Assembly (NCBI GenBank): GCA_021811435.1
Contig: JAJZOR010000001.1
Location: 62,001 to 126,000 of the forward strand
Direction: 5' to 3'
Source of the DNA: Microcaldota archaeon
Lineage (GTDB): Archaea; Micrarchaeota; Micrarchaeia; Micrarchaeales; Micrarchaeaceae
Length of the DNA stretch: 64,000 nucleotides
Position 1 is the first letter of the stretch. Every line of letters starts with the position of its first letter. The translations under genes and the position numbers were made by a program. Positions 9,040 through 18,284 of this stretch are shown here, one piece after another. The notes under the pieces were generated by a model, which had not been told where the DNA came from, searched no databases, and saw nothing but the letters and a program-made list of their open reading frames with translations.

Positions 9040-9178
9040 TGGGGTTGCAGGGATTTGAACCCTGACTAGCAGGTTACTTCCATGGATTTTTGCATTCCAG
9101 ATTTTCATCATCGCGCTAGGCTCAAATAATCAATAAACATCTGGAGCCTGCTGCGCTGCCAAATTACGCCACAACCCC
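9040..9178 (-). tRNA. tRNA-Trp (CCA) with 66-nt intron
   Basis: The acceptor stem GGGGTTG pairs perfectly with CAACCCC, with discriminator A at 9040. The T arm is CAGGG-TTCAAAT-CCCTG. The anticodon stem GCAGG/CCTGC encloses a CTCCAG...A loop, giving anticodon CCA. The intron is at the canonical 37/38 site and occupies 9075-9140. CCA is not encoded. Within the intron an ATGATGA box-C-like sequence (9105-9111) is followed by ATCTGGA, complementary to the anticodon-loop TCCAGAT. No convincing box D was found, so an intronic box C/D guide RNA, as in haloarchaeal tRNA-Trp, is only a possibility. Confidence 0.93.
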
Positions 9179-9237
9179 TAAATGCTTTCACTATTTAATT
9201 ACAGCTATATAAACTTATTTGTGCCAGCGGTGGTGAG

Positions 9238-9744
9238 ATGAGGGAGATAGCATACGTTGGTCCTGCCTTCAGCGTGGTAAAGGAGTACGCCAGGAGTAGG
9301 GCCGGGAAGTTCCAGTACGACATGATATTGCACCCTAATTCGGCCGTAATAATACCGCTATTGGACAAGAACACGATCGTAATGGAGATGGAATACAGAA
9401 TCCCTATCAAGAAGTACGTCTACGAATTGCCTGCCGGCAAGATGAACCGCGGGGAGAGGCCCGAAGAAGGCGCAATGCGGGAACTGCTTGAGGAGACTGG
9501 GTATAAAGCCGGGAGCCTGAAACTGCTCTTCAAGGCGTATACCGCACCAGGTCTCGAAACCGAGGTGCTTTACTTCTATATAGCTACAAATCTGTCAAAA
9601 GGCGCACGAAAGCTCGATCCGGATGAGATGATAGATGTAAAGAAGGTAAAGATTAGAGATGCAATTAAGATGGTGAAGAACAACAAAATAGAGGACACGA
9701 AAACTGTGGCGGGATTGCTCTTCTATAAAACGTTCGCCCATTAA
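9238..9744 (+). CDS. Nudix hydrolase, ADP-ribose pyrophosphatase-like
   Basis: A 168-residue hydrolase of nucleoside diphosphate derivatives. The Nudix box is perfect: G-x5-E-x7-RE-L-x-EE-x-G-Y, at residues about 65-87. The upstream EMEYRIPIKKYVYELPAGK is typical of ADP-ribose pyrophosphatases, which is the most likely activity. GGTGGTG stands two bases before the ATG, a strong ribosome site. A TATATAAA element lies about 30 bases upstream, so it has its own promoter. Confidence 0.9.
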   Translation: MREIAYVGPAFSVVKEYARSRAGKFQYDMILHPNSAVIIPLLDKNTIVMEMEYRIPIKKYVYELPAGKMNRGERPEEGAMRELLEETGYKAGSLKLLFKAYTAPGLETEVLYFYIATNLSKGARKLDPDEMIDVKKVKIRDAIKMVKNNKIEDTKTVAGLLFYKTFAH

Positions 9745-9758
9745 TATGTGGTATTATC

Positions 9759-10382
9759 ATGGTTCTAGATTTTATATTGACAACTGGGTATGCGAATACA
9801 TACAATATAGGTACGTTTAGCAGGAATTTCAGCCTGAACACATGGGCGTTTCAGTTCGCGGGGCAAGTAGCTAGTGCACCGCTCACGAGCATGATGTCGA
9901 CGCTGGCAGGGAGCTTCCTTATAATAATCCCGCTATTGGTGTTGTATTTATACTTCAAAAGGGACATGAATGTTTATTCGTTGGTAATCATTGGAGTGCT
10001 GCTTTATGTTATAGCAGAGATTATAAAACTGGTCATGCAAGAACCACGGCCCTGTTCAATCCAGGGAGAAATCAGTTGGCTGGCCAATCCAGTATCTTGC
10101 GAATCCGGGTTTTCGTTCCCGAGTGCTCACGCGTCGGTCCTAACAGGATTGGCGCTGTTCACTAAGGGATACAAGTATATAAGGGTGGCGTACATAGCAT
10201 GGCTTTTCCTGGTGCTTTTTGGTAGGGTTTATCTAGGCGCGCACTACTTTACGGATGTCATAGCCGGAGTGGTGCTTAGCGTCGTAGTGACATATGTAGT
10301 ATCGCGCTACTCTTCCGTAATCAACAGGACCGCAAACAATATAATAAGGGCCATAATCCCGAGAGCGGCGATTACTAAATGA
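9759..10382 (+). CDS. PAP2-family membrane phosphatase
   Basis: A 207-residue membrane enzyme with about six helices and the full PAP2 signature: KLVMQEPRP (motif 1), FPSAHAS (motif 2) and GRVYLGAHYFTD (motif 3, with catalytic His). Members dephosphorylate lipid pyrophosphates such as undecaprenyl or dolichyl pyrophosphate. With glycosyltransferase genes nearby, recycling of dolichyl pyrophosphate is a reasonable inference. It starts 14 bases after the Nudix gene. Confidence 0.88.
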   Translation: MVLDFILTTGYANTYNIGTFSRNFSLNTWAFQFAGQVASAPLTSMMSTLAGSFLIIIPLLVLYLYFKRDMNVYSLVIIGVLLYVIAEIIKLVMQEPRPCSIQGEISWLANPVSCESGFSFPSAHASVLTGLALFTKGYKYIRVAYIAWLFLVLFGRVYLGAHYFTDVIAGVVLSVVVTYVVSRYSSVINRTANNIIRAIIPRAAITK

Positions 10383-10525
10383 CTTGCCCTGCAAACTATC
10401 TGAATGGGGAGGTGTAAGACTTCGGCAGTGGGCGTAAGTGCTTGAAGGACTTGGAGCGTACCATGCAAACGTAGGGGAAGCCAACGGCCCTTAACCCGTT
10501 GGGGTGTGCCACAAATAGTTCACAT
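10383..10525 (+). mobile_element. Possible IS200/IS605 right end or omega-RNA-like remnant
   Basis: A non-coding stretch containing GGGGAAGCCAACGG, a short loop, then CCCGTTGGGG (perfect 7-bp stem 10481-10487 with 10496-10502). This AAGCC..CGG hairpin resembles the 3' hairpin that ends IS200/IS605-family elements and their omega (guide) RNAs. The 90 bases before it can form further short stems. No tnpB or tnpA frame is present: the upstream gene is a complete PAP2 phosphatase. It could be a solo end, a MITE-like derivative or an unrelated structured RNA. Confidence 0.4.
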
Positions 10526-10612
10526 GCATATAAAAACATTGGCTCATAAATTTTGTTGCAAACATTGTCTTAAGCGGTTTATCAGTACAATCATGTTGAA
10601 CAGTTGATTTTT

Positions 10613-11530
10613 ATGGAAATCTCTAAAAGTGATGTAAGGGCGGATGTTTTAAACGCCGAAGCTAAGATGAAGGGTGCAAAGGATGACGCGAAGCCCGAAG
10701 ACAGGAAAGCCCATGCGCACAAGCGCAGAGAGATTTATATCGGGATAGTGGCAGTCATAATTATTGCCGGAGTGGCTTTGGCGCTTATAAGCACGCCGAG
10801 CCCCGTCGTGGCTGACATATCTATGGATGGCGTGCAAGTTAACGTCACTACGCTTTCGCAGCTCAAAAATATAGCGATGAACGAGACCCTAGCTAATGAA
10901 GTAGGCATTGGAGTGGTGAGCAATCCACCGGTTAACTCAGACACGTCCACACCACTCATTGTAAACGGCACCCCAGAGATAATTTATCTAGGGGCCAACT
11001 ACTGCCCATTCTGTGCAGTCACTAGGTGGGGCCTCATACTGGCGCTTATGAGGTTTGGCAACTTCAGCGTACTGCGCTACATGACGTCAGGAACTGCCGT
11101 TGGGGAGGTCTACCCTGGGTCTCCGACATTTACGTTCTACAACTCTAACTACTCGAGTACGATGATAAAGTTTGTACCTGTTGAAGAAGAGACCAACAAT
11201 TACACGCAATTGCAGACACCGACAGTCTTTGAGGACCGATTGGTCAATATAACAGATTATAATAACCCTAATGTACAGGCGCTGTACAAAGGCGGTATTC
11301 CATTCATAGACTTCGGCAATATATCTATACAGGCTGCTGCTCCGGTTAGCCCTGCGGCAATCTATCGAAACACATGGAATAGGGTTATAGCGAACCTCAG
11401 CAACGTCGGTACTGCGCAGTCACAGGCGATAATAGGCACCGCCGACGTCTTTACTGCCCGCATATGCAAGATGACCGGTGGCCAGCCCATTGATGTCTGT
11501 AGCGCAGCTTATGTGAGAAAGCTGTCATGA
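10613..11530 (+). CDS. DUF929 thioredoxin-like membrane-anchored protein
   Basis: About 305 residues. A charged cytoplasmic N-terminus (about 45 residues, rich in Lys, Asp and Ala) is followed by one membrane helix (about 45-65) and an outside domain. That domain carries IIYLGANYCPFCAVTRW, a CxxC thioredoxin-type site characteristic of DUF929 proteins of archaea. Several NxS/T sequons suggest N-glycosylation. A role in extracytoplasmic thiol-disulfide chemistry is inferred. The ATG at 10613 is used; a TATAAAAA box lies near 10529. Confidence 0.8.
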   Translation: MEISKSDVRADVLNAEAKMKGAKDDAKPEDRKAHAHKRREIYIGIVAVIIIAGVALALISTPSPVVADISMDGVQVNVTTLSQLKNIAMNETLANEVGIGVVSNPPVNSDTSTPLIVNGTPEIIYLGANYCPFCAVTRWGLILALMRFGNFSVLRYMTSGTAVGEVYPGSPTFTFYNSNYSSTMIKFVPVEEETNNYTQLQTPTVFEDRLVNITDYNNPNVQALYKGGIPFIDFGNISIQAAAPVSPAAIYRNTWNRVIANLSNVGTAQSQAIIGTADVFTARICKMTGGQPIDVCSAAYVRKLS

Positions 11531-11545
11531 TAAAAGCAGTAGATT

Positions 11546-12244
11546 TTATCTAACGTAGCCGTAATCGCTCTTGGCCTTCTTTGTGAACATATATCTTAGA
11601 GCATTGCCTAGGTGGTATGCAAAGTATTTGGCAATGCCCCATGCCGCTACCCTCCTGATGCTCGCGTATACGTACGCCTCATTTATGAATTTCACCTTCC
11701 CATGCCCTTTAATCCGACTTGAAAGGTCCCAGTCTTCATACGTCATGAGGTTGGGATTGAAGCCGTGCACGCTTTCGAATGCGCTCCTCAAAATCGCAAA
11801 ATTTGAGCCTATAATTGTAGGGATGCCAATCGCTATTGATAATTTGACAACGACCCGGGACACAAGCTTGTAGCCCAGCGAAATCCCGACTGATGTCTTC
11901 TCCAGCGGATAAATCGGACCGGTTGCCGCTATGAAGCCATCGGAGAATGCTGAAGAGTATGCTTTCAGCAGGCCTTTTGACGGTTTTGTATCGCTGTCTA
12001 AGAAGACCAGTATATCGCCGCCTGCCGCCCTTGCACCTGCGTTCCTGGCGCGCCCTATGCCTGGCTTCTTCTCTATTATTACCCTTGCGTATCTCTTCGC
12101 TATGTTCCTAGTACGGTCCTTGCTCCCTCCATCAACCACGATCGTCTCGAAATCCCTGAACGACTGGCGCTTCAGGCCATCCAGTGGGTAACGTATGTAT
12201 TTCTCCTCGTTGAATGCAGGTATTATAACGCTTATTTTCGGCAT
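11546..12244 (-). CDS. Glycosyltransferase family 2
   Basis: A 232-residue GT-A enzyme: ISVIIPAFNEEKYI at the N-terminus, VVDGGSKDRT for nucleotide-sugar binding, and FLDSDTKP as the DxD metal site near residue 95. MTYEDWDLSSRI supplies the acceptor-site ED. The C-terminus is amphipathic rather than clearly membrane-spanning. It is divergent from a UPF0104 flippase-like gene, so it probably acts in lipid-linked glycan assembly for surface proteins. Confidence 0.9.
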   Translation of the reverse strand: MPKISVIIPAFNEEKYIRYPLDGLKRQSFRDFETIVVDGGSKDRTRNIAKRYARVIIEKKPGIGRARNAGARAAGGDILVFLDSDTKPSKGLLKAYSSAFSDGFIAATGPIYPLEKTSVGISLGYKLVSRVVVKLSIAIGIPTIIGSNFAILRSAFESVHGFNPNLMTYEDWDLSSRIKGHGKVKFINEAYVYASIRRVAAWGIAKYFAYHLGNALRYMFTKKAKSDYGYVR

Positions 12245-12386
12245 AATAGCTCACGAAGAAATAGACCGCAGGCGCACTGAGGGCGCATGAATTGTGTGAG
12301 TGAATTGGTTTATTAAGGTATTTATTCCTTAACTCATACGGGCCAGGGCAGGCTTTTGAAAACGGTTCTATGGAGGTGTTGGTGGC

Positions 12387-13475
12387 ATGGGCAGGAAGAG
12401 GAGCTTCTGGTTTACCATAACGCACACCAAGAGCATGACCGCGGAGGAGTATAAGGGCACGATAAACAAGGTAGTGACAACTGTAGGCATCGTCTTCCTG
12501 ATCAGCCTGCTCGTTTTCCTTGCCATAGCATTCCTTGGCGGGATAGGCAAGGTAGTCGGCACGATATTGAGCTCCAACTTATACCTCTACTCGCTCGCGT
12601 TCCTCTCCGTATTCATAGGCTATCTCGTGAGCTTCGGGAAATGGACCTATTTCATGAAGAAGCTGGGTGTTAGAGTATCGCTCAAGAAGAACCTCGCGGT
12701 ATACCTGTCGCTCTACTCGATGGATCTCACGCCTGGGAAGATAGGCAGGGTGGTGACCGCATACACAATGAGCAGGATAGCGAAGATAAGGGTGTTCAAT
12801 GTGCTGCCCATAGTCGCCATGGACACTGTCACTGATTTCTTGGGTGCCGCAGTAGTGGCGCTGGCCGCTGCAGTTTACTTCAATCAGTTCCTCCTTATAG
12901 TAATTGTAGGGGACTTGATATCCATATTCCCGGCGTTTTTCGTGCTCAACGACTGGTTTTTCAATTTCATAAAGAAGGCGTTTAGGGACAGCAGCTACCT
13001 GGACATGATAACACTGTACGGGGAGGAGTACTTTACCTCCCAAAGCAAGCTGAACAAGCCAAAAATCTACCTTGTCTCGATGCTGTTCACCATACCATCC
13101 GCGTTGCTTTACTCTCTGGCGCTTTACTTCGTGATACTTGCTGTCACGCAGACTCCGTCGGCCGTAGCCGTAGCTGCGCCGTCGCTGGGACATACGGTGC
13201 TGATATATTACACGGCCCAGATACTTGGGGCGATGACGTCGCTGCCAGGCAACATAGGCGTAACTGACGGGGCTCTTGTAGCGATGCTCAACAATGTGAT
13301 GAACTTCAATATCTACGTCAGCTCGGCAATCACGATAATGACAAGGATAGCGACTCTGTGGTTCGGCGTGCTGCTGGGTGGCGTATTCCTGCTTTACACG
13401 CTGCGTTATTGGAACCCGACAAAGCAGGAGCTAAGGCGCCTTGAAAAAAGGAAAAACAGAAAGCGGAAGGATTAG
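12387..13475 (+). CDS. UPF0104 / LPG-synthase-TM family membrane protein
   Basis: A 362-residue protein with about eight membrane segments. The motifs LTPGKIGRVVTAY near residue 112 and LPGNIGVTDGALVAM near 292 are the signature of the UPF0104 (lysylphosphatidylglycerol-synthase transmembrane) family. Archaeal members are linked to N-glycosylation, possibly as lipid-linked-glycan flippases. The C-terminus is strongly basic. It shares a divergent promoter region with the GT2 gene, which supports that role. Confidence 0.8.
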   Translation: MGRKRSFWFTITHTKSMTAEEYKGTINKVVTTVGIVFLISLLVFLAIAFLGGIGKVVGTILSSNLYLYSLAFLSVFIGYLVSFGKWTYFMKKLGVRVSLKKNLAVYLSLYSMDLTPGKIGRVVTAYTMSRIAKIRVFNVLPIVAMDTVTDFLGAAVVALAAAVYFNQFLLIVIVGDLISIFPAFFVLNDWFFNFIKKAFRDSSYLDMITLYGEEYFTSQSKLNKPKIYLVSMLFTIPSALLYSLALYFVILAVTQTPSAVAVAAPSLGHTVLIYYTAQILGAMTSLPGNIGVTDGALVAMLNNVMNFNIYVSSAITIMTRIATLWFGVLLGGVFLLYTLRYWNPTKQELRRLEKRKNRKRKD

Positions 13476-13849
13476 GCTTCTTCCTCTTCCGAGCCAGCGG
13501 AGTCCGGGCCTGCGTCCATGTCCTCGTCTGGGGCATTGCCAGAGTCTTCGCCTGCGCCCTTTTCGACGACCTTTATCTTGCCGAACTTCCCAGTTGAAAG
13601 CTGCGGAGTCCCCCTGAATTCTCCCACGTAGCCGTTCGTTATCTCTACCGTGTCCCCCACGTTGACGTCGTTGATATCGCTGCCCCAGAGTGACATGGCG
13701 ATCGTTCCGGAATCGTCCTGCAGCGTAATGTTGGCCACGCTCAGCCTCTTGCCGTACTTTGACATCACTTCCCTGGGATCGCTCTTCTCCGTTACTTTGG
13801 CCTGGATGGTGACGTTGCTAGCTCCTGCCTTTAATTCGTTTATTTTCAT
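13472..13849 (-). CDS. ssb: OB-fold single-stranded DNA-binding protein
   Basis: A 125-residue protein with one OB fold (about residues 1-95: INELKAG..NVTIQAKV, LQDDSGTIAMSLWG, VGDTVEITNGYVGEFRG) and an acidic tail ending DSAGSEEEEA. This layout matches the simple crenarchaeal-type SSB with an acidic C-terminus that recruits partners. It binds single-stranded DNA in replication and repair. It is convergent with the UPF0104 gene, overlapping by four bases. Confidence 0.88.
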   Translation of the reverse strand: MKINELKAGASNVTIQAKVTEKSDPREVMSKYGKRLSVANITLQDDSGTIAMSLWGSDINDVNVGDTVEITNGYVGEFRGTPQLSTGKFGKIKVVEKGAGEDSGNAPDEDMDAGPDSAGSEEEEA

Positions 13850-14021
13850 TTTATACCCCCAATTTCCTTACAATAAGTAGGTTTAAGTTATCTTATGAGG
13901 GCAAATTATTTTAAGCTTTGGCTTTTCGTGGCGCTGGTTCTGTCCTGAAAAGTTGATTCGCATCCATGCGCTGGGAGGTGCACTGTCTTTTAATATTTGA
14001 TGGCAAATATTTAGCGGTAAG

Positions 14022-14861
14022 ATGGCCGGAGATAAGGAGAATGATGCGTCCGGGGGGAGCGGGACGCCGCCTGGCATGCACCCTTCGTTCATGAACGTAC
14101 TTAAGACCAAGGAGCGGATAAAGCAGAAGCTGTCCGCGGTCAAGCACAAGATAGGGATATACAGCGCCAAGGGGGGAGTCGGCAAGACCACAGTATCCGT
14201 CAACATTGCTTATGCGCTAAGCGCGAGGGGATTCAAAGTGGGGCTGCTGGACGCGGACATAGACTGCCCTAACCTATCCATCTTCCTGGGGATTGACAAC
14301 ATGATGGACATCTCCAGCTTCCCGCTGAAGCCGATAGAGAAATACGGGATAAAGGTGGCCAGCACTGCCATGATAGTCGACGACGCTAAGAGGCCCATTA
14401 TATGGAGGGGCCCGATAATAGTCAAGATGCTTTACGACTTCTTTGAGAACACAGACTGGGGGGATTTGGATTACCTTATAATGGACCTTCCGCCCGGAAC
14501 TTCTGATGCACCGCTTACTATAATGCAGGTGCTGGATATGGACGGGTTCGTCATAGTCACTACGCCGCAGCGCGTCGCAGGCATAAATTCCATACGATCC
14601 GGGCTCATGGCGAAAAGGCTGAACGCCGCCGTCTTAGGCGTAGTTGAGAACATGTCTTCGGGGGAGCCCAGCAAGAGCACGGGTGTCGTAGTATCCACGC
14701 TTGGCACGCGCCTCCTAGGCACGGTCAAGATGAACCCTGTGTTCGGCGCTGCCAGCGACGAGGGCAGGGTGCCGGCAAGCGAGAACGATGACATACTGAG
14801 GATGTTCGATACGATAGTAGACTCGCTCGTGCTGCAGGACAAGAAGGAAGGCAGCCCTTAG
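14022..14861 (+). CDS. Mrp/NBP35-type P-loop ATPase (iron-sulfur carrier)
   Basis: 279 residues. The deviant Walker A SAKGGVGKTTVSVNIA lies near residue 49, with DADIDCPNL (A') and MDLPPGTSDAPLT (Walker B/switch II). Mrp/ApbC proteins carry and deliver 4Fe-4S clusters. This one lacks the usual C-terminal CxxC that binds a bridging cluster (the tail has no Cys pair), so cluster transfer is less certain. The N-terminal 30 residues are a polar Gly/Ser/Pro extension. Confidence 0.88.
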   Translation: MAGDKENDASGGSGTPPGMHPSFMNVLKTKERIKQKLSAVKHKIGIYSAKGGVGKTTVSVNIAYALSARGFKVGLLDADIDCPNLSIFLGIDNMMDISSFPLKPIEKYGIKVASTAMIVDDAKRPIIWRGPIIVKMLYDFFENTDWGDLDYLIMDLPPGTSDAPLTIMQVLDMDGFVIVTTPQRVAGINSIRSGLMAKRLNAAVLGVVENMSSGEPSKSTGVVVSTLGTRLLGTVKMNPVFGAASDEGRVPASENDDILRMFDTIVDSLVLQDKKEGSP

Positions 14862-14918
14862 GTGCAATCTTGCACACTTCGGAGGTTCTGATTTTAGTAC
14901 AGGCTATGTCATAGCAAA

Positions 14919-14930
14919 GTATATATATTT
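14919..14930 (+). promoter_or_regulatory. TATA box of the thermosome gene
   Basis: GCAAAGTATATATATTT forms a strong BRE/TATA element. A second AT-rich candidate lies near 14952-14972. The start codon at 15047 would leave a leader of roughly 60-95 bases, unusually long for this genome. Confidence 0.6.
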
Positions 14931-15046
14931 TTATATGATATTCTATCTTGTATGCATATATGTATATGAAAAATACATTGCCTGCTCATAGTAATTTCAA
15001 TTTCATTTGTGGTTCTCAATATTTCCTGCTTAAAAAGGTGAAATGT

Positions 15047-16714
15047 ATGGCTGAAAATCAACTAGGTGGACAACAGGTGCTGCTGCTCCCTGACGGATCG
15101 TCAAGGATTCTCGGAAGGGACGCGCAGAGGACTAACATAGCAGTAGCGGTCGCGGTAGCAAACGCCGTTAAGACCACGCTCGGACCTAAGGGCATGGACA
15201 AGATGCTGGTCAGCGAACTGGGCGACATAGTAATAACCAACGACGGCGCGACGATACTAGAAGAGATGAACGTCGAGCACCCGATAGCAAAGATAATGGT
15301 AGACATAGCGAAGACGCAGGACAAGCAGGTCGGCGACGGCACTACCAGCGTGGTAATACTCGCAGGCGAGTTGCTCAAGAACGCAGGTGAACTGCTTGAG
15401 CAGGGGATACATGCGACTACGGTAGTTAGGGGCTACAAGATGGCTGCGGAGAAGGTCTCAGAGGTGTTGAACCAGGAGTCCAAGGCGCTTGACCCGGAGG
15501 ACGATGCGACGCTGCAGAAGATAGCGCTTGTCTCGCTCGGTTCCAAGAACGTAGGCAACGAAGCGACCAAGACGCAGATAGCCAAGCTGGCGATAAGGGC
15601 GATAAAGCAGGTCATGGACAAGGACTCGACCGGCAAGAAGTACGTGATAGACCACGACTTCATAAAGGTCGAGAAGAAGGTGGGCAGCAGCATAGAGGAG
15701 ACCCAGTTCATAAACGGGGTGCTCATAGACAAGGAGATCGCCCACCCCGGGATGCCGAAGACGGTATCCAACGCCAAGATAGCGCTGCTGGACGTGGCGC
15801 TCGAGATCGAGAAGACCGAGACCGACGCCAGGATAGAGATAACCTCGCCGGAGCAGATGCAGGCCTTCCTCCAGCAAGAGGAGACAATGCTCAAGGATAT
15901 GGTTGGCAAGATAAAGAAGAGCGGCGCCACGGCGCTGTTCACGCAGAAGGGCATCGACGACGTCGCACAGCACTACCTCGCGAAGGAGGGCATAATGGCC
16001 GTCAGGCGCGTCAAGAAGAGCGACATAGAGAAGCTCGCTAGGGCTACCGGCGCCAAGATGGTGACCAGCCTTGATGACCTTACATCCGGCGACCTCGGCT
16101 TCGCTGGCCTCGTAGAGGAGCGCAAGATAAGCGGGGAGCAGATGGTCTTCGTTGAGAAGTGCAAGGACCCGAAGAGCGTCACTATATTCATAAGGGCCGG
16201 ATCCACACAGGTGCTGGACGAGCTTGAGAGGGCCCTGACCGACGTGATAGGCGCCATATCGAGCGTGATAGAGAACGCCAAGTACGTGATAGGCGGGGGC
16301 AGCATAGAGATAGACCTGGCCAATGAACTCAGGGCGTATGCGGGGGACGTAGGCGGCAGGGAGCAGCTGGCCATCCAGAAGTTCGCCGACGCTATCGAGA
16401 TAATACCGAAGACGCTTTCTGAGAGCGCAGGCATGGACGCCATAGACACGCTGGTGCAGCTGAGGAGCAGGCACAAGAGCAAGGACGGCGGCGTATACGG
16501 CGTAGACCTTTCGAGGAACGCCATAGGGGACATGAGCAAGCAGGGAATCTTCGAGCCGACGATAGTCAAGCAGCAGGCGGTGTTCAGCGCAAGCGAGGCC
16601 GCTGAGATAATACTCAGGATAGACGACATGATAAGCTCGAAGGGCAAGGGCCCCGCAGGCGGCCCGGGAGGGCCTGGAGGCATGGGCGGCATGGGCGGCG
16701 GGGACATGGAATGA
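15047..16714 (+). CDS. thsA: Thermosome (group II chaperonin) subunit
   Basis: A 555-residue ATP-driven folding chaperonin subunit. Key motifs are [12 protein letters not shown] near residue 43, [22 protein letters not shown] (ATP-binding GDGTT), and [14 protein letters not shown] in the C-terminal equatorial domain. The tail is Gly/Met-rich ([12 protein letters not shown]), as in CCT/thermosomes. ATG 15047 (MAENQLGG) follows GGTGAAA and fits the family; a longer frame upstream is leader. Only one subunit gene is visible here. Confidence 0.97.
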   Translation: MAENQLGGQQVLLLPDGSSRILGRDAQRTNIAVAVAVANAVKTTLGPKGMDKMLVSELGDIVITNDGATILEEMNVEHPIAKIMVDIAKTQDKQVGDGTTSVVILAGELLKNAGELLEQGIHATTVVRGYKMAAEKVSEVLNQESKALDPEDDATLQKIALVSLGSKNVGNEATKTQIAKLAIRAIKQVMDKDSTGKKYVIDHDFIKVEKKVGSSIEETQFINGVLIDKEIAHPGMPKTVSNAKIALLDVALEIEKTETDARIEITSPEQMQAFLQQEETMLKDMVGKIKKSGATALFTQKGIDDVAQHYLAKEGIMAVRRVKKSDIEKLARATGAKMVTSLDDLTSGDLGFAGLVEERKISGEQMVFVEKCKDPKSVTIFIRAGSTQVLDELERALTDVIGAISSVIENAKYVIGGGSIEIDLANELRAYAGDVGGREQLAIQKFADAIEIIPKTLSESAGMDAIDTLVQLRSRHKSKDGGVYGVDLSRNAIGDMSKQGIFEPTIVKQQAVFSASEAAEIILRIDDMISSKGKGPAGGPGGPGGMGGMGGGDME

Positions 16715-16727
16715 CGGATTAGCCGCC

Positions 16728-16776
16728 ATTCCTTTTTCTTATCTTTCTTCTTTTAGTTTTACTGCACTTTTTCTTT
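16728..16776 (+). terminator. T-rich terminator after the thermosome
   Basis: Several T runs (CTTTTTCTTATCTTTCTTC, then TTTTAGTTTT and CTTTTTC) follow the thermosome stop, matching archaeal oligo-T termination without a required hairpin. Confidence 0.55.
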
Positions 16777-16887
16777 ATGTTTTGTATTGATATGTGAGAC
16801 TTGCTTTTCCACAGCCGCACGGATTCATGCCCGGCCTCTTGGCAACGTAACGCTATTAGGCTTTTGCTAACAGATGGATTTGATTAC

Positions 16888-17400
16888 ATGGCTGCACCTT
16901 ATACAATTGTTGCTGCGCTGCTGGTGATAATTATAATAGCGGTAGCGGGTTTGTTTGCGGCTGGGGTATTCAAGCAAAGCGGCCCTTCTGCGCAGCAGAC
17001 CACCGCATTAAACGCGCAGAATCACACGCAAACCAGCATACAAACGACAACGGTGGAGCAAGCCGCGGAAGCAGGGTTCGTTGCAAGCGCTAACGGCACC
17101 TCTTGCGGAGGCTTCACTATAAACGCGACCGCGCCGAATGTGAGTTTGAAGAGGAGCTGCGTCTGGGCGGGCGGGGCGCTGAATATTTCTATCATAGGCG
17201 GCGACTGGAACTCCTCTCTTACGCTCTCTAATGCGGGCGGATACAGCGCCACCTTCTATGGAGCGCCTTGCGCAACAATGTACAGCGGGGGCAATTACAG
17301 CGCGGGAACGTACGGCTTACGGTACAATGCCTCTGTTACGCGGCAGCGGCCAAGTTGCGGCAACTACACCATGGCATCGATAGTTGCACTGAAACCGTAG
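16888..17400 (+). CDS. Membrane-anchored surface protein, unknown family
   Basis: 170 residues from ATG 16888. One N-terminal membrane anchor (YTIVAALLVIIIIAVAGLFAAG, 22 residues, key feature the Ile/Val run) is followed by a Thr/Gln-rich linker and a small outside domain with four Cys and many N-x-S/T sequons (for example NGTS, NATA, NVSL, NISI, NSSL). This suggests a glycosylated, disulfide-bonded surface protein. I do not recognise the family. Confidence 0.65.
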   Translation: MAAPYTIVAALLVIIIIAVAGLFAAGVFKQSGPSAQQTTALNAQNHTQTSIQTTTVEQAAEAGFVASANGTSCGGFTINATAPNVSLKRSCVWAGGALNISIIGGDWNSSLTLSNAGGYSATFYGAPCATMYSGGNYSAGTYGLRYNASVTRQRPSCGNYTMASIVALKP

Positions 17401-17601
17401 GATTCGGTTGGGGGAGCGGGCCGAGGTTACACGTGCTAGGCATGCTTTGGCACGCTATGTCGAGTTCTCCTTACTTTCTTTTTGTATGATAGGCGTTGTG
17501 GCCGTTCTGCCCTATCGGCATAAAGGTTTTTATCCTTTGTACAACAATTGTAGTATCGCTGCTTAACCATCAGCTAAGTTGAGGCACTAATAGGGGATTA
17601 G

Positions 17602-18201
17602 ACGCTAATAGCATTCGAAGGCATAGACGGATCGGGCAAGTCGACGCAGGCCAAGCTGCTGGCGGAGCATCTGGCCAGGCTAGGGGTGAAGGTTGAACTC
17701 ACCAGGGAGCCCACGCGGGACGGCAATGCCGGAATACTGCTGAAGAGGGAGCTCGGCAGCGTGGAGCGCGCTCCGGACGCCAGGTACCTGCAGCTGCTCT
17801 TCGTCGCCGACAGGGCATGGCATGTGGCCAACTTCATAGCACCCAAGGCAAGCGACGGGTCGGTAATAATAACTGACAGGTACGTAGACTCTACCAGGGC
17901 TTACGGAGCCGCATCTGGCCTGGAGATGAGATGGCTCACGCAGATAAACAGCAGATTCCCTAAGGCGGATATGACATTCATACTGGACATAACGCCCGAG
18001 GAGGCCAGCAAAAGACTGGCAGCGAGGAGCGACAAGAGGGAGATTTTCGACAACATGAAGATGTTCCGCAAACTGCGCTCGGCCTACTTCAGGATAAGCA
18101 AGGGCAGGGATGGCTATCACGTAATAGACGCCAACAGGAGCCAGGATGCTGTGCACGGCGAGATAGCGGCCATAACGGATGCCGTGCTGCAGAGGAAATG
18201 A
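17602..18201 (+). CDS. tmk: Thymidylate kinase with apparent ACG start
   Basis: Phosphorylates dTMP to dTDP. The frame reads LIAFEGIDGSGKSTQAKLL: the P-loop GIDGSGKST is at residues 7-15, then the DR(x) motif TDRYVDSTRAYG, and 199 residues in all. An in-frame TAG stands at 17599 and the next standard start is GTG 17686, which would delete the P-loop. Upstream, GGGGATT is followed by two bases and ACG at 17602, the same spacing used by ATG starts in this window. I therefore place the start at ACG. A sequencing error changing ATG to ACG is the alternative. Confidence 0.85.
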   Translation, partial: TLIAFEGIDGSGKSTQAKLLAEHLARLGVKVELTREPTRDGNAGILLKRELGSVERAPDARYLQLLFVADRAWHVANFIAPKASDGSVIITDRYVDSTRAYGAASGLEMRWLTQINSRFPKADMTFILDITPEEASKRLAARSDKREIFDNMKMFRKLRSAYFRISKGRDGYHVIDANRSQDAVHGEIAAITDAVLQRK

Positions 18202-18284
18202 AGCGATAACGGCGTCTAGCTTCATGAAGTAGCTGGTATTGTTTAGGCAGGCGTTTGTACAGCTTGATGATTTGGGTGCCGCGA

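Noticed and set aside
15458-16729. Long minus-strand frame opposite the thermosome
   Set aside because: A shadow caused by biased third codon positions of the thermosome gene; composition is unlike real proteins.
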